Origin: Apium graveolens
Taxonomy: Eukaryota; Streptophyta; Magnoliopsida; Apiales; Apiaceae
Assembly: GCF_009905375.1 (NCBI RefSeq)
Contig: NC_133653.1
Location: forward strand, 58,664,673-58,728,672
Length of the DNA stretch: 64,000 nt
Direction of reading: 5' to 3'
Shown here: positions 22,938 to 36,300 of the stretch, one piece after another
Position numbering within the stretch: position 1 is the stretch's first letter
Layout: every line of letters starts with the position of its first letter
The notes under the pieces: model-generated
Databases searched by the model: none
What the model saw: only the letters and a program-made list of their open reading frames with translations
Told to the model about the DNA's origin: nothing
Translations under genes and position numbers: made by a program

Positions 22938-25900
22938 ATGGCACCTGTTGTAAAGATTATGTCTCAAATTGGGTTCATTTATGAGAAGAACAATTTCACT
23001 GCACTAGTGAACAAGGGTATTCAGCAATCTGGTGACTATCACAAGATGATGGACTTTGTGAAGAATTGCAAGCTCAACTATGCCATGCTAGAATCACCCA
23101 CAATCTTCTGTGAAGTTATTGAAGAGATGTGGACCACTGCTACCTACAACTCAACAGATAAGACAATCACACTCACCATTAAAGGTAAAGAGTTCTGTAT
23201 CAATAGTGATGTTATAAAAGCATGTTTCAAGATTCATGATAACACTGTGACCTCACCACACACTGAAACTGATATAATCAATTTTCTTAATTCCATGAAC
23301 TATGCTCTTTCTACTTCTAAGTTAAGTGATATTAGGAGAATGGGTCTTAGGAAAGAATAGAGTTTTATGTGTGATGTTATGACAAAGGTCTTTTCAGGTA
23401 AAGTCGGTAATTTTGATTCAGTCAATATCTCAATGCTTAACATGCTCTACATGCTAGTTATAGATAAATTCTATAATTTCAGTGAACTTGTCTTGTTTGA
23501 GTTAGGCTTTAAATTAGGAGAGTTAAATAAAAGAGGTAAAAATGTGTATTATGCTAGATTCTTTATAATGTTAGCTAACCACCTTTGTGAAGAGATTGTG
23601 CTTGAGAACCCTAACAACAAACTAGATTGTTGGGTTCAAGAGAGAAGTCTCATTGCAGATTTGAACAGGGCCAATCATCACAAGGATGTGCCAGTGTTCT
23701 ATTTTCCTGTAATGCAAGCACCTCAGGTAAGTGAAGTAAGTTCATCTATCCCTATCACTATTCCAACCTCACTAATTTCTTTGAGTTCTAGTGTGTCTAT
23801 GGCAACTGTGTCAATGACCAAACAGTTGCCTACCCAAGCTACCAAAACTACAAAAATTTTCAAACCCAAATCAAAGAAAGCCCCCTCTGGAATATCCCAA
23901 AAGATGCCAGTTGCAAAATCTACTAAAACCAAAGAGGGGAGTGTGAAGAAGGGCAAGATAGGTGAGGGAAGGGGTGAACATAAAAGAAAACCTAAGGATA
24001 AGGATGGAGAGTTGAGTGGATCCCAACCTCGCCACACTGCAGTTTTCCAACAAACTGCAGTGCTTAAAAAGGATAAAAGCTCATTTCTAGCTGCATCCTC
24101 CCAAAAGGATGTAGTTATTGAACAAAGCTCTCAACCAAGAGCACAGGCCAAGAGGGTTAGGGACACAAGCTCACCCCAAACTTATGCCAGAAAGAAGAAA
24201 TCTAAAACCCTTGGGGATGCACAGGGTACACATACTGTGCAAACTGGTGCTAAAGACACAGTCACTGCACCTTCACAAATTCAGTTTGATGTGGCTCCAA
24301 TAAATATGGAATCACAGCTAAAATCTCTAGTAATAGAAGCCCCTTAAACACCAAAATCACCAACAAACTCTTTGGATGTGGATATGATAAACACATCAAT
24401 TCCTGATTCCCCTTCTTTAACTCTGTTGGGGAAGCCAAAATCTAGTGCAAGTGAGCATCATCTTTTAGATGATTTGTTGGCTCACTTGCCAATTCTTTTA
24501 GGAACTGTTGTATCATCTGTGCCCAAAATATCTTCAATCAGCACAGAGTCAACAATAGTTTATTTTTCCATGTTCATTCATTTCTACTCTCTCGATGGAT
24601 ATTGCTCATCCGTCGAGTAGTGATTGTATCCCGATGGATAAGCTTAACAGCAGTTATCCATCGGATAGCAAAACCACTCACTCGATGGATATCACTCATC
24701 CGTCGAGTATCTCTGAACAGCTTCAAACTTCATTTATTTCAAGTGCAGAAGATTTAGTGGTTGTACAGTCATTATTAGGATTGAGAGAGAAGAGTATTTT
24801 GAGTGAGAGTCTGGGTTGCTCCCAGGAAAAAGGAGAGGAAATGAGTGAAACTATGCAATCCATTTCTTCAGGATTGGCAAAAGAAAGTGAGAGGAGTCCC
24901 ACCTTAGTAGGTGAAGGTGAGGGTGTGAGGGTGGGGAGCCAGGGTGAGACCCTGATGCAACAAAAGAGAGAAAACGAGAGAAATGTAGGTACTGGAGCTA
25001 TAAGGATGGATGTCATTTCTAGTGAGTCAATGAATGTCCAGGATGCAGACAGGGAGGGACTATCTCAGCATCCTAAAGCTGTTATAGATTCTACCTCTTT
25101 TGATGCTGAGGCATTTACTCACCCTGTTCCAGCTTATCAACTTGTAGCTAAACAGGGCAATGACAATGCAGAAAGGATGCTGAATTAGGGGCATACCATA
25201 CAGTCTATGATGAGAGCTAAGGATGCCATCACAGCTTTGCCTTGTACAGCTGGTGATGTGGACTATGAGACTGGTGGCTCAGCTGATTTCTTTGGTGATG
25301 GGAGTGGGGATAGTGAAGATGAGGCAATGGATATAGGGGGAGAAGTAGGTTCAAGCTCAAGATCAGGTATGCCATCATGGGCATTTTCAAAGCACTGTGA
25401 TGAGCACTACTTCAAGACAACCCTGATCTAGCTAATCAATCAGACAAATACTGCTCTTCAAACCACTACTAATGTCAGCACCAAGAAGCTCCTTCAGGCA
25501 CATCTAGCCTCCCTCCAACTTCAACAAATCCAAGGCTTCCAACATGCTAGGGATGTAAACACTATGAAGAATGATATTGAGGAGATGAAGAAGGCCATTT
25601 CAGATAAGATGGATTCTAAACTTCCAGAAGCTACAATGCTTGACATCAAGAGGAAATTAAGGAAAAATTATGATCTGTCAACCAAGATAGATGCCTTGGA
25701 CACAAGAATGTCAGCTATGGAAGCATCTTTTACCGCCATTCATCTTCATCAAGCTCAACAGACAGATTTACTTCAAAAATTGGTGGCTGCTCAAACCTCC
25801 TCCTTTACTCAACTTGATGATAACAAAAAGGGGGAGAAAGGACCAAGTGAGGGGGAGAGGCTTCAGATTCAAATCAGTAAAGTAATTGTGCCTTCAATTA

Positions 25901-27488
25901 CTATCTCAAAGCCACCAGTTACCGACAGTATAGATCTGATCAATGCAGCAGCAGCCAACATAAGAGCAGCTGATAAGGAGAAGTTGAGTTTAGTCAACTG
26001 GGAGAAGATTGATGAGGAAATAAAAAAGAAGTTTAAACTTGTCAAGGAGCCAGTTAAGTCAGCCATCCATCACTCTCAAGTCAAGCAAATTAGTGTGAAT
26101 GAGATGAGCATGAACTATCTGGAAAGGGGACAGTCATCCTGCATCAAATCTCCAAAGGCTGAAATAATTCTGAAACCAAGGGTAAACTACTCAAAATCAT
26201 CATTGAAGAACCCTTTGGATATTGTGTATGAGACACTTAAGCCTGATGAAAAGAAGCTTCTGTCAAGGTCAATTTCCTTCTACAAAGATCCAGCTGATTC
26301 AGCTTCAAAAAGGAGAATTGCTAAAATTTTCAGGAATGGGAAAAAATTTGTGTGGTGGCTGGACATCCTCAATTTGCTCAAGCAAAGAGAGAAGAAAACG
26401 CTAGATTGAAGCAGAAAAAGAAGCAAGCTGCTCTGGATGCTAAAAAGACTAAACAAAAGAAAGAGCAAATTGCTATCTTGACCAAGCAACATGCTGTAAA
26501 TTCATCACAACAAATTCCTTTTTAGCCATCTGAAGTTATTGAATCAAAGAAGCAAGTTGAACAACAGAAGAAATCTCCAAGAATCAAGGAATTGGCTAAA
26601 AGAATTAAAAGGAAACTGGACATTGTTGATAAGGAGTTGGAGAATCAGTTTCCCAATGAATCCACTCCAACTACAACTCAAGCATCAAAACCCTATGTGG
26701 TATTTGAAGATATCAAGGAGGTGGATCCTTACAGGAATATCCATGGTGAACCTATTGTACCTAAGGATGAACTAGTAGAATGGGAGAACATACCAATTCC
26801 TGACTTCTATTTGCCAATCCTTAACAAGCCAAAGAGAACAAAGTCAAGAGCAGTCAAGAAAGTGAAGCTGTCACCTCTTAAATCCAAATCTTTAGTCAAA
26901 GCTCAATCTAAAGTCAGTAAGGGAGATTACATGTACTTGTGTGACATCAAAGAATTTTCTGATCTAAACCTCTATCTAGATAAACTAGATGAAGTGAGAG
27001 GAACTGATGCATACAGAAACCTACCAAAAAGGTTAGTGTTCAAATATAAAGGAGGAAAGGAAATTCAGTGGCCACTTCACAGGATCCTTGAAGAAAGCCA
27101 AGATGTACTGATTGAAGTTTATTTATCCTTCAAGAAGAACTTTGGGTTCAATATTAGTGCAAGAAGACTAGTACTGAAGAAGATTGAAGAACTAAGGAGT
27201 ATTAGAGCTAAAGATACACTCCCAAAGACTCTAATTATCCCTTACACAGGGAGAAGAGTGCATCTAAGGCCCTACTGGATGATGGAGTTCATGGATGACA
27301 AAGGAGTGAGAAGATTTTTCAGATTAGAAGACCAACTGAGCATCTCTAGCAATGAGACATTTTTGGATATGCAAGGAAAGCTAAATCTCTCAGAATCTGA
27401 TGAACTGGAATTCCACAGGTAGCTCCAAAATCAGATTGAGGAAAACAACAGAAAGCTTGGAAAGAGATCCAGACCTTCAAGGAACTAG
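22938..27488 (+). pseudogene. Sirevirus ORF3 (env-position), about 1500 codons with lesions
   Basis: Starts at ATG 22938 (MAPVVKIMSQIGF) and ends at TAG 27486-27488. It has: an N-terminal domain of about 230 residues (EEMWTTATYNSTDKTITL, LGFKLGELNKRGKNVYYARF); a long Ser/Thr/Lys-rich, probably disordered middle with CGACGGAT repeats (about 24590-24712); LDDLLAHLPI and DLVVVQSLLGLRE blocks; a coiled coil (about 25560-25800); and a conserved C-terminal domain (about 26925-27370). Lesions are stops at about 23358, 24345, 25188, 25430, 26523 and 27420 and a frameshift near 26342. No signal peptide, cleavage site or membrane anchor is seen. Position matches the env-like ORF of Sireviruses, but the function is unknown. 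Confidence 0.8.
24590..24712. repeat. CGACGGAT cluster in ORF3 (first tandem unit)
   Basis: Exact and one-mismatch copies of ATCCGTCG/CGACGGAT in both orientations inside coding sequence, positionally equivalent to 50227-50340. Confidence 0.8.
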
Positions 27489-27677
27489 ACAAATCTGCTC
27501 AGGCTAGAGGAGCATCTTGAAAATGACTGTGAGCAAAACTTTGTACATTTTGTCAATTGAAGCACTTTTCAGTATTATCTACTGTCTTTTAAAAGTTATA
27601 TTTTTAAGGTGTTTTGTTATCATCAAGTGTCTCTTAATTTATGCCTACAATTTCAGTAGACATAAATTGGGGGAGAT

Positions 27678-28713
27678 TGTTGTGTATATGTTGTGTACTT
27701 GATGATTTCATGAACAAAACACCTTGGTAGATTTTACTTAGTGAAATTATGTAGCACTCGACGGATAAGGTTTATAGTCCCGACGGATGACTCAATATAG
27801 TCCCGAGGGATGATGACTTATTATCCATCGAGTGAGTAGCTTATGTAACAATAAATCTGTAGCACATTTCTGCATAAACATTGTTTAGAATCTGTAGTAG
27901 TACTTAAGTCATGTTGACTTTAGTTAGATATGCAGAATAGGCTGATTAATTATGCATAGATGATTTCTTGTAATTCTGCATAAGTGAAATGAAGTCAAGT
28001 GCCTGATTGCTACCCGGCGGATAAACAACAATGAATTCGTCGGATGATCAACAACCCGACGGATGATCAATAACTCGACGGATGATCATGAACCCGACGG
28101 ACAAAGAATTCAAATATCTGTTGACAGTGACAACACAGTCACATGCATCGAGTGGATGCAAATAGAATGTGGTAGCCTATTTAACTGGGTTTTCGAGAAC
28201 AAAGAAGCATTGCCATTTCCATGCTATTATAAAGATATTCAAAGATGCTGGAATAGAGTAATAAAGTAGCATTGTAATATAGTAGATAGTTTTTGTTTTA
28301 TTATCCTGTCTCATTACTTTGTAATCTTGGTGATATATAAACCAAGAAGTAGCAACTAAGGAATAATCTGAGAAACAAGCAGAGAAACATTTGTAAGCAG
28401 AATTCTTAGCATTTCTCTGCATTCTTAGTTGTTCAATATTTGTAAGCAGCTGTGAGCATTTTGCACACAGGGTTCTCTCGATATATATTATATATCTCTG
28501 GTGGAATCATTCAAATCTACCAGAAAGTTTTTAAAGACTCTTATTTTTAACTACTTGTTTTTTTATTCGTTTAAGTAACCATTCCACATTGTGCTAATCA
28601 ATTCATACTTATATATATATTCGAGTTAGAACATTTTTATTTCAAGAAAAAGTTTCAAAAATTCCATTCAACCCCCCTTCTGTAATTCTTGTCATAATGT
28701 TAAGGGACTAACA
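27678..28713 (+). repeat. Sirevirus LTR, 1036 bp, shared by two tandem units
   Basis: Starts TGTTGTGTATATG after a PPT (27664-27677) and ends GGGACTAACA. U3 has CGACGGAT copies at 27758-28101, TATATAAA at 28334-28341 within CTTGGT/ACCAAG, then R-U5. It is flanked by ORF3 on the left and PBS (28716-28727) plus gag on the right, so it serves as 3' LTR of one unit and 5' LTR of the next. Confidence 0.9.
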
Positions 28714-28715
28714 AT

Positions 28716-28727
28716 TGGTATCAGAGC
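28716..28727 (+). other. Primer binding site (initiator tRNA-Met type)
   Basis: TGGTATCAGAGC two bases after the LTR end. Confidence 0.9.
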
Positions 28728-28774
28728 AAGCTCTTAACAAACAAAAAGTTTAAAGATCAAAACAATACAACAAG

Positions 28775-31174
28775 ATGAACAAGAAGGATGTTGGAGTTAA
28801 GATTCCTTTTCTGGATAAAGATAATTACCATCATTGGAAGGTAAAGATGCATCATCATTTGCTTTCTCAAGATGAGGCCTATGTTGACTACATAGAAAGA
28901 GGCCCTCATTTTCCAATGAGAGCTGCAACAGAAAACGAGCCATCAGTCCCCAAGCCAAGGCATGAATGGTCTGATCCTGACATTGGACAAGTCAGGAAGG
29001 ATAAAAAGACCATGAATATCCTGTTTAATGGAGTTGATAGTGATATGTTTGACAACATTATTAACTGCAAAACTGCCAAGGATGTTTGGGATACAATACA
29101 GATCATCTGTGATGGCACTGAACAAGTTATAGAAATCAAGATGTAGCTCATGATTCAGCAATGTGAGCATTTTCATAATGAAGAAAGTGAGTCTCTCACT
29201 AACATTTTTAGTAGGTTTCAAAAACTACTAAATGCTCTAAAGTTGCATGGAAGAGTCTATCAGACAAAATACTCCAATCTGAAATTCCTTAGATCTCTTC
29301 CAAATGAATGGAAACCAATGACAGTCTCATTGAGAAACTCATAAGATTATAAGGAGTTCACTTTGGAGAGACTATATGGCATCCTGAAAACATATGAGCT
29401 TGAAATAGAGTAAGATGAGAGGATGGAGAGAGGAAAGAAGAAAGGAGGGTCCATTGCACTAGTTGCTGAGTTAGAGAAAGAGAAGGAAGTGAAGATGGAA
29501 GTTGTTGAGTAAACTTCAAGGGTCTGTGAAAGCAAGGGCAAGGGGCTTGCAGTAGAAAGTGGAGATTCATTGAGCCAAGATGACATGGAAGACATTCATG
29601 AACATTTAGCATTTCTTTCCAGAAGATTTGCCAAGCTCAAGTTCAAAAAGAACTTTGGAGCAGCCAAGCCAAATACAAACATGGTGGATAAATCAAAATT
29701 CAAATGTTTGAAATGTGGCTTGGCAGGGCATTTTTCCAGTGAGTGTAGAAAGTCAGATTCCAGCAAGAAAAAGTATGAGCCTGTGGATTATAAGCAAAAA
29801 TACTTTGAACTGCTCAAACAAAAGGAAAGGGCTTTCATAACACAAGAAAATGACTGGGCAGCAGATGGTCTGGATGAAGATGAAGATGTCAGCTATGTTA
29901 ATCTAGCCCTAATGACCAAGTCTGATGAAACAGAAACAAGTTCTTCAAGTAATCAGGTAATTACTACAAACCTTGCACATTTATTTAAAGCTGAGTGTAA
30001 TGATGCTATAAATGACAGGTCTACTGAGTTATATCATTTGCTTGTTACACATAAGTCTCTTACTAAAGAAAATGCTAAAATCAAAGAAAATAATTTATTT
30101 TTGGGTGAGAGAAATAATGTGCTTGAGTCTCAGTCCATTGATTTTGAAAAGTTAAGTATTGAGTGTAAAATTGCCAAGGAGGAATTAATTGAGTCCTTGA
30201 AGAAAGAAGAAATTTTGAAGAAGCAGCTCGAGCGTGAACAGGAGGTGATTAAGGCATGGAAAACATCTAGGAATATCCATGCTCAAATCACCAAAGTTCA
30301 AGGAATTGAGTCTTTCTGTGATGCATCCTGGAAAAAGAACAAAGAGAAACTAGAATCAAATTTGGTAGATGGAGTGCTAACAGATGTAGACTCGACGGAT
30401 GATGACGATCATCCGTTGGATAACAAAAAGGGTTATCCGTCGAATGATGAAAATCCTCATTCGTCGGTTGTTAGCAAGCCTATCAGTAAAGCCAAACTTG
30501 TTAAGCTGAATGAAAAGTATTGATCTGTTTCTAAGAACTTTGTTTCAGGAGAATCGAGTCAAGTTAAGAAAGGGAAAAAGGCTAATATTGGTCACATGAC
30601 TGTCAAACAGTTAAGTGACAGACTTGAAAAGATTGAGGTAAAAACAGAGGCTAAAAAGAAAAATAATAGAAATGGTAAAGTAGGGATTAACAAACACAAT
30701 AACTACACACCTGATAAATATGCTCCTAGAAAAATTTGTGTCAAGTGTGGTAGTGTAAATCATTTGTCTGTTAATTGCAAATCTGTCATGCCTACTTCCA
30801 TGTCTGTGCCACCTCACTTTCCTAATATGAAGGCCATGCCTCCCATGCCTATGAATGCTATGTCTACACAGAATATGAATGCACAGTTTGCTAATATGCC
30901 ATTTGCACCTAATCCTTATTATGCTGCATTTAGTATGCCACAAATGCCATTTAGCATACCTTACTGGAATAACATGTTTGCTAATAGCATGCCATTCCAT
31001 GTTGATTATAATATGCATGATAATTTTGTTGCAGTGAATGGTTTCAAAGGCCCAACTCAAATGACCAAGGATGAATCTGATATCCCCAAGTTAAATGAGA
31101 TAAAGCCTAAGAAATAGAAAAAGAAAGCTAACAAGGTAGGACCCAAGGAAACTTGGGTACCAAAATCAACTTGA
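28775..31174 (+). pseudogene. Sirevirus gag (second tandem unit)
   Basis: About 800 codons from ATG 28775 (MNKKDVGVKIPFLDKDN) to TGA 31172-31174. Intact zinc-knuckle patterns: CLKCGLAGHFSSEC and CVKCGSVNHLSVNC. Between them is a Lys/Glu-rich coiled-coil-like region and the repeat-bearing linker 30390-30470. The tail is Met/Pro/Asn-rich. Nonsense codons lie near 29144, 29342, 29410, 29508, 30521 and 31115. The frame is otherwise largely preserved, so point mutation rather than rearrangement has inactivated it. Confidence 0.86.
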
Positions 31175-31194
31175 TTTGATTTTGATGTGTGCAG
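31172..31194 (+). promoter_or_regulatory. gag-pol junction with splice-acceptor-like sequence
   Basis: TGA (31172-31174), TGA in pol frame (31183-31185), then TGTGTGCAG. Same arrangement as in the other three copies. Confidence 0.45.
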
Positions 31195-32605
31195 GGAAAT
31201 AGAAAGAATCTTTGGTACTTGGATAGTGGTTGTTCAAGGCACATGACTGGTGATTCTACCCTGCTCATAGAGTTCAAGGAGAGAGCTGGCCCAAGTATCA
31301 CTTTTGGAGATGACAGCAAGGGTTATACTATGGGATATGGCTTGATTTCAAAGGACAATGTCATCATTGAGGAAGTTTCCTTAGTGGATGGTCTCAAACA
31401 CAACTTGTTGATTATCGGCCAGCTTTATGATAAAGGCAACTCAGTAACCTTCAACTCAGAAGCCTATGTTTGACTAATAAAAGAAGCAACAAAGTGGTTC
31501 TCACTGGTGTGAGAAAAGGAAATGTGTACCTAGCTGATTTCAACTCATCTAATGCAGAATCTGTTACTTGTCTTCTCAGTAAAGCAAGTCAGGATGAAAG
31601 TTGGCTATGGCACAAGAAGCTATCACATTTAAACTTGAAGACTATGAATGAGCTAGTGAAGAAAGAACTGGTTAGAGGCATTCCTCTAATGGAGTTTTCT
31701 AAGGATAGACTGTGTGATGCCTGCCAAAAAGGGAAGCAGATTAAAGCATCATTCAGGAAGAAACTTGATTCAACAATTGAAAAACCTTTGCAACAGCTAC
31801 ACATGGATTTGTTTGGACCAGTCAATGTGTTGTCCATTTCAAGGAAAAGATTTTGCCTAGTAATTGTATATGATTTCTCAAAGTTCTCTTGGACATATTT
31901 CCTAAAGTCTAAGGATGAGGCTAGTGAAATCATCATCAATCACTTAAGGCAAGTCAATAATCATCCTGATTTTAAGGTTAGAAGAATCAGGAGTGACAAT
32001 GGAACTGAGTTCAAGAATTCTGTCATGAGAGTATTTTGTGAGGAAAATGGGATTCTGCATGAATTTTCAGCAGCAAGAACTCCATAACAAAATGGAGTAG
32101 TGCAAAGAAAGAACAGATCACTTATTGAAGCTGCAAGGACAATGCTTGAAGAATCTAAACTGCCAACATATTTCTGGGCTGAAGCTGTTAATACTGCATG
32201 CTACACTCAGAATATTTCTCTGGTTAATCAAGCAAGATGCATGACCCCCTATCAATTGTTCAAGAATAAGAAGCCAACTCTAAATTTTCTCCATGTCTTT
32301 GGCTGCAAATGCTATATTCTGAGAAATCAAACTGATCAAAATGGGAAGTTTGATTCTAAAGCAGATGAAGGAATTTTTGTTGGATATGCTGTTGTAAAGC
32401 ATATAGAGTCTACAATCTAAGAACCAATATTGTTGTGGAATCAATACATGTTGTGTTTGATGATAAAAAGATTGAAGGACTGTAAGATGGAGATTACCAT
32501 GAGAGCCTCATATTCGACAATGTGGAGATGGTTAGTGATGACAGTGATGATGAAAGTGATCAAGAAACAGTATCTAAGGATAATGCAGAAAAATATGCTA
32601 CCAAT
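31186..32605 (+). pseudogene. Sirevirus pol, N-terminal part, cut by Tekay sequence
   Basis: Protease (YLDSGCSRHMTG), integrase finger and core ([35 protein letters not shown]). Frame breaks occur near 31470 and 32390 and a stop near 32085. It ends in the acidic linker (DNAEKYATN) at about 32605, where minus-strand Tekay gag begins. RT and RNase H are absent. Confidence 0.85.
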
Positions 32606-33109
32606 AATCTCTCTACACTGAGCTCTCCAGTACTCAACGTCCTCTCTCATAACACTGTACTCATGATACGGTACCATATGTGGTTGTGCAACATATCCTA
32701 CTGACTCCTGTGACGGAACTCTTGGCATCCCTGCACTCTGCTGTGGGAACCCTATCTGTAACTCTATCTCATGCTCACCCATACACTCAACTGGAATCAT
32801 CTGAAATATCTCTGGCTCTGGAGCATGTACCGGAATAGATGGTAACACTGGTGGTGGTGAAAGCTCTGGCTCAATCTCTGGCATAAACTGATGCTCTACT
32901 GGAAGTGGAGGTGGGAGCATCGGCTCAAAGAACTCTAACGGATCAAATATCTCTACAGGATCATGAACTATCCCCGATACTGGTGGTGCTGGCTCCTGGG
33001 GCAATGGTGGAGGAGGTGGAAACATATACTCAGATACTAGTGGAACCACTGGTGCAACTAATCATGTCACAGTCCTCTCGGATGAACCTGAATATCATGA
33101 TGATGCCAT
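32606..33109 (-). pseudogene. Tekay gag, N-terminal fragment
   Basis: Reads from ATG 33107-33109 on the minus strand with early stops (two TGA where CGA would be one transition away) and then a Pro-rich region (EYMFPPPPPLPQEPAPP, later EPELSPPPVLP). Similarity to gypsy DNA ends at about 32606. The capsid, zinc finger and protease are missing. The antisense ORF that continues to 32441 runs into Sirevirus DNA and is not gag. Confidence 0.75.
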
Positions 33110-33287
33110 CTGATAATATACCAAAGAAAGAAGAAAGGTCACTAAATCATTCCTAGAACTAATACCTTCCTATCATAATCTTATTTAAATCCTAACACTA
33201 CTCTTCCTAGTTGACTATTCCTATCCTATGTGATCTCTCTATCTTATCATAACCCTGATATTCTTGTTTTCAGGGACCAAACCTACA
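33110..33287 (-). other. Tekay leader between PBS and gag
   Basis: Short untranslated leader on the minus strand; no ORF or other structure seen. Confidence 0.6.
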
Positions 33288-33299
33288 GCTCTGATGCCA
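33288..33299 (-). other. Tekay primer binding site
   Basis: Minus strand TGGCATCAGAGC, one base different from the initiator tRNA-Met PBS, four bases after the LTR end. Confidence 0.85.
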
Positions 33300-33303
33300 A
33301 AAC

Positions 33304-36300
33304 TGTAACGCCCTCCAGACCCGGGGTATAAGTCTGGGGGTTACTAGCTAATCACCAAACCTATACAATCTGATTAACAAATAATAAAGAAATGTATCTA
33401 AACCCCTTTAACACTAACCAGGATCTTTTTAGGTTGAAGTATGAAAACAAGAACCACTAAATTCTTTATTACAAACTAAATTCAAAATCTTACAACTCTC
33501 TTTATTACAAACCATTGTCTAACCAGTTTTAAACTAATTTCATCTTTTATTCAAACACACACACTAACTATCTGCACTCCACCTGATCGGGCAACTCAAA
33601 ATTTTCTTCTTGGATTGGGATCAACACCTTGGGTATGAGAGGATCCCGAGGCTTGACCCTCTTTTTTACCACTCGAGTCCTGATGGGTTTCATATTCCTT
33701 CTTAACTGAAAATAATAAGGTGAATAACAACAAAAAGAAGTGAGCAAAAAATTGCTCAACAAGTCTGCAACATATAAACAGTGTAAAAGCAGTTTAAATG
33801 AATCGGTAACCTGGGTATATCTGCAAAGATATCACCTCAAGAGAATAGAAAGAATGCCATTGCTGGCGAGTATAAATGAACTAATTGGACACAAGTTCGC
33901 ATCTATACCCTGCTGATCAGCCAGGATACAGTGCAAATCTATATCCCACTATATAGATCCAGACGGGCACTCAGGCACTACGGCCCATCTCAAGGATCTG
34001 GTTATGTTCCCGTCCTTAGGATTAAGTAAACTTAATCCCCAAAAATATCATTATCCAGTCCATGGAGTAGCAATCGGAACAATCGGTATACTTTGATATA
34101 TTCTAATCACCGGAATATACCAATGTATATGCGTAGCAATTGAAATATGAACAATGAATTCAAAGGAAAAGGAGAAATCAAGAATCGAAATGAAATATGA
34201 ACAAGAGAATAACAAGTGTGTATCGGTGTTTATGAACAAAAATCAAAAAGTGCAAGTGTGATAAGAATCTGAAGAAATATCACTATTCTGAAATTAGAAT
34301 AGGGGAAAAACTTGCCTTCTGCGTGACTCACTTCAATTATATCACATTTGTCTATCACCGACTCAACCTGCCTTGCTGACTTAGCTTCTGTTAGAGAAAT
34401 AGACTGGTTTAGTCAATTCGTACTTCAATTACGTCTTGAATCGACTTCACATCGTTCCTATTGGCTACCCATGCGCTTATGACTGACTCGTATATTATAT
34501 ATTAACAAGTAAGACTCGACTAACCACATAATACACATAAGCACATAAGCACATAATAATTTTTATAGTTAAAATAATTTTTAGAATTAGAATTGACTCG
34601 CTGATCGCTCAACTGATCATTATCTGACTCGTTTCCTATTTTTCGGGATTTATCGGACTCATCTCGATGCGCGATTCGGCTTATAATCAAATAAATAACA
34701 AAATCAACTAATTTCTAAGAGAAATTAGGTTTTAATATTATTTTTAATGAAATTATTTTATTTTTCTGAGTCAAAGGACTTTCGTTTCGCTCGAATCGAA
34801 CTAACGGTCTATTTAATATCAATCAAACACAGATAATTCAATTTATTATTCAATATAAATAATTATTACTAATTTTTAAATCCTAAAATAATTTTTAAAT
34901 AATTATTTAAGAAAAATAAGAACTGAAAATGATTTTTCTATAATTTTTAGAATTAAAATGAATTTATTATAATTTACTGAAAATTATTTGATTAATTATC
35001 AAAATAATTAATCATTTTTAAATAATTATTAAATAATAAATAAATAATAAATAATTGAGAAAATAATAAAATCTGATTTTTAGAAAATATTTCAGAATTA
35101 TTTATAATATAAATTAATTAATTTAATAATTAATTAATCAATTTATAAAATAAATAAAACTGATTTTTATAATTAATAAAAAGTAAAAGTAAAAAAAAAT
35201 TCTGAAAACATTTGTCAGAACTGAAATTTCTGACAAAACAGATCAAACACGGGTCAACTGGACGGGTCAAACGGGTCAAAATCCGGGTCGTGAAGAACAC
35301 GCCGGACTTTGTCCAGAATCCGGCCACCGGAGTAACTTCCGGCCCGCCATTTTCAGGCCAAAAACGGAACCGTTTGGTTCGTTTTTAAGCTGGGAACAAT
35401 TCCAAATCTTTTTGGAAATCTAATTCTGGCAACAACATCACGGAATAACCCTCAGGTCACCTTCTCCGAACAAACCGACTTCATCTCCGGCAAAGTATCG
35501 ATTTTCTTCGTTTGTACATGAAACTTCAATGTTAATAGCTTAAATCAAAGCTTGTTAAACACAGAATCAAAGCCCTAACACCCTATATACCTCAGCTTTC
35601 TCTAAATTAAAAATGTACAAATCAAAATTCACTATAAACCCTAGATATCGAATTATCAATTCAAGCAATCGTCAGTAAAATTAATTAACAAAATTTAGTT
35701 AGAAATCATCAGGCAAAGCTATTCATAACATCAATTTCAACAAATAACCCTAGAATCAAAAAGTACCAAATCGGGCATAAACCCTAGAAATCGAAAATCA
35801 AAAATAACAACTCAAAACTTGAAATTGATGGAAGAAACAGAAAGAACAGATCAAAACCTGTGATTTGAGTACTCGAACTGCTTGATTTGGTGCAGAAATC
35901 AGATAAAAATCAGTGTTTGATTGTTTAACCCGAATTCAAAACCCGACCCGGTTCTTGAGAGAAATTTCTAATTTTCTGATTTTTAATTACTTAATTAATA
36001 ATAATTAAATAAAAATTAGGCTATTTATAGTAGTGAAATTAATACTCCTAATTAAAATTAAGGCCCTAATTCTACACTTTTTAAAATTAATAGGCCCCTA
36101 ATTTTATAATTTTTAAGTATTAAAATTTAATTTATAAATATTTTATATATACAATATATATGCCAAAATTTCCCAAAAATTGTGAATAATGCAAAAATAT
36201 AAAGAAATGGTATAAATGAAAGTCCTATAATTTTATAAAAATAAAAATGTGATTTTTTGGGGTTTTTAACACCCAATGGGGCCCAGAAATGTCATTTTTC

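Larger units (their letters stand above)
3698..32605 (+). mobile_element. Truncated tandem of Sirevirus-type Ty1/copia elements
   Basis: Plus-strand copia DNA lying inside the Tekay element without LTRs at its ends. The order is ORF3 tail (3698-5609), PPT, LTR 5799-6552, PBS, gag (6614-6987 and 17491-19128), pol (19140-22444), spacer, ORF3 (22938-27488), PPT, LTR 27678-28713, PBS, gag (28775-31174), pol (31186-32605, cut). Both LTRs have internal element sequence on each side: PPT and ORF3 on the left, PBS and gag on the right. That is the pattern of an LTR-internal-LTR-internal array produced by recombination, later trimmed at both ends. An Athila element (6995-17490) interrupts the first gag. 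Confidence 0.85.

Noticed and set aside
32441..32605. C-terminal part of the minus-strand ORF 32441-33049 as gag
   Set aside because: It is antisense of Sirevirus pol; Tekay gag sequence stops at about 32606.
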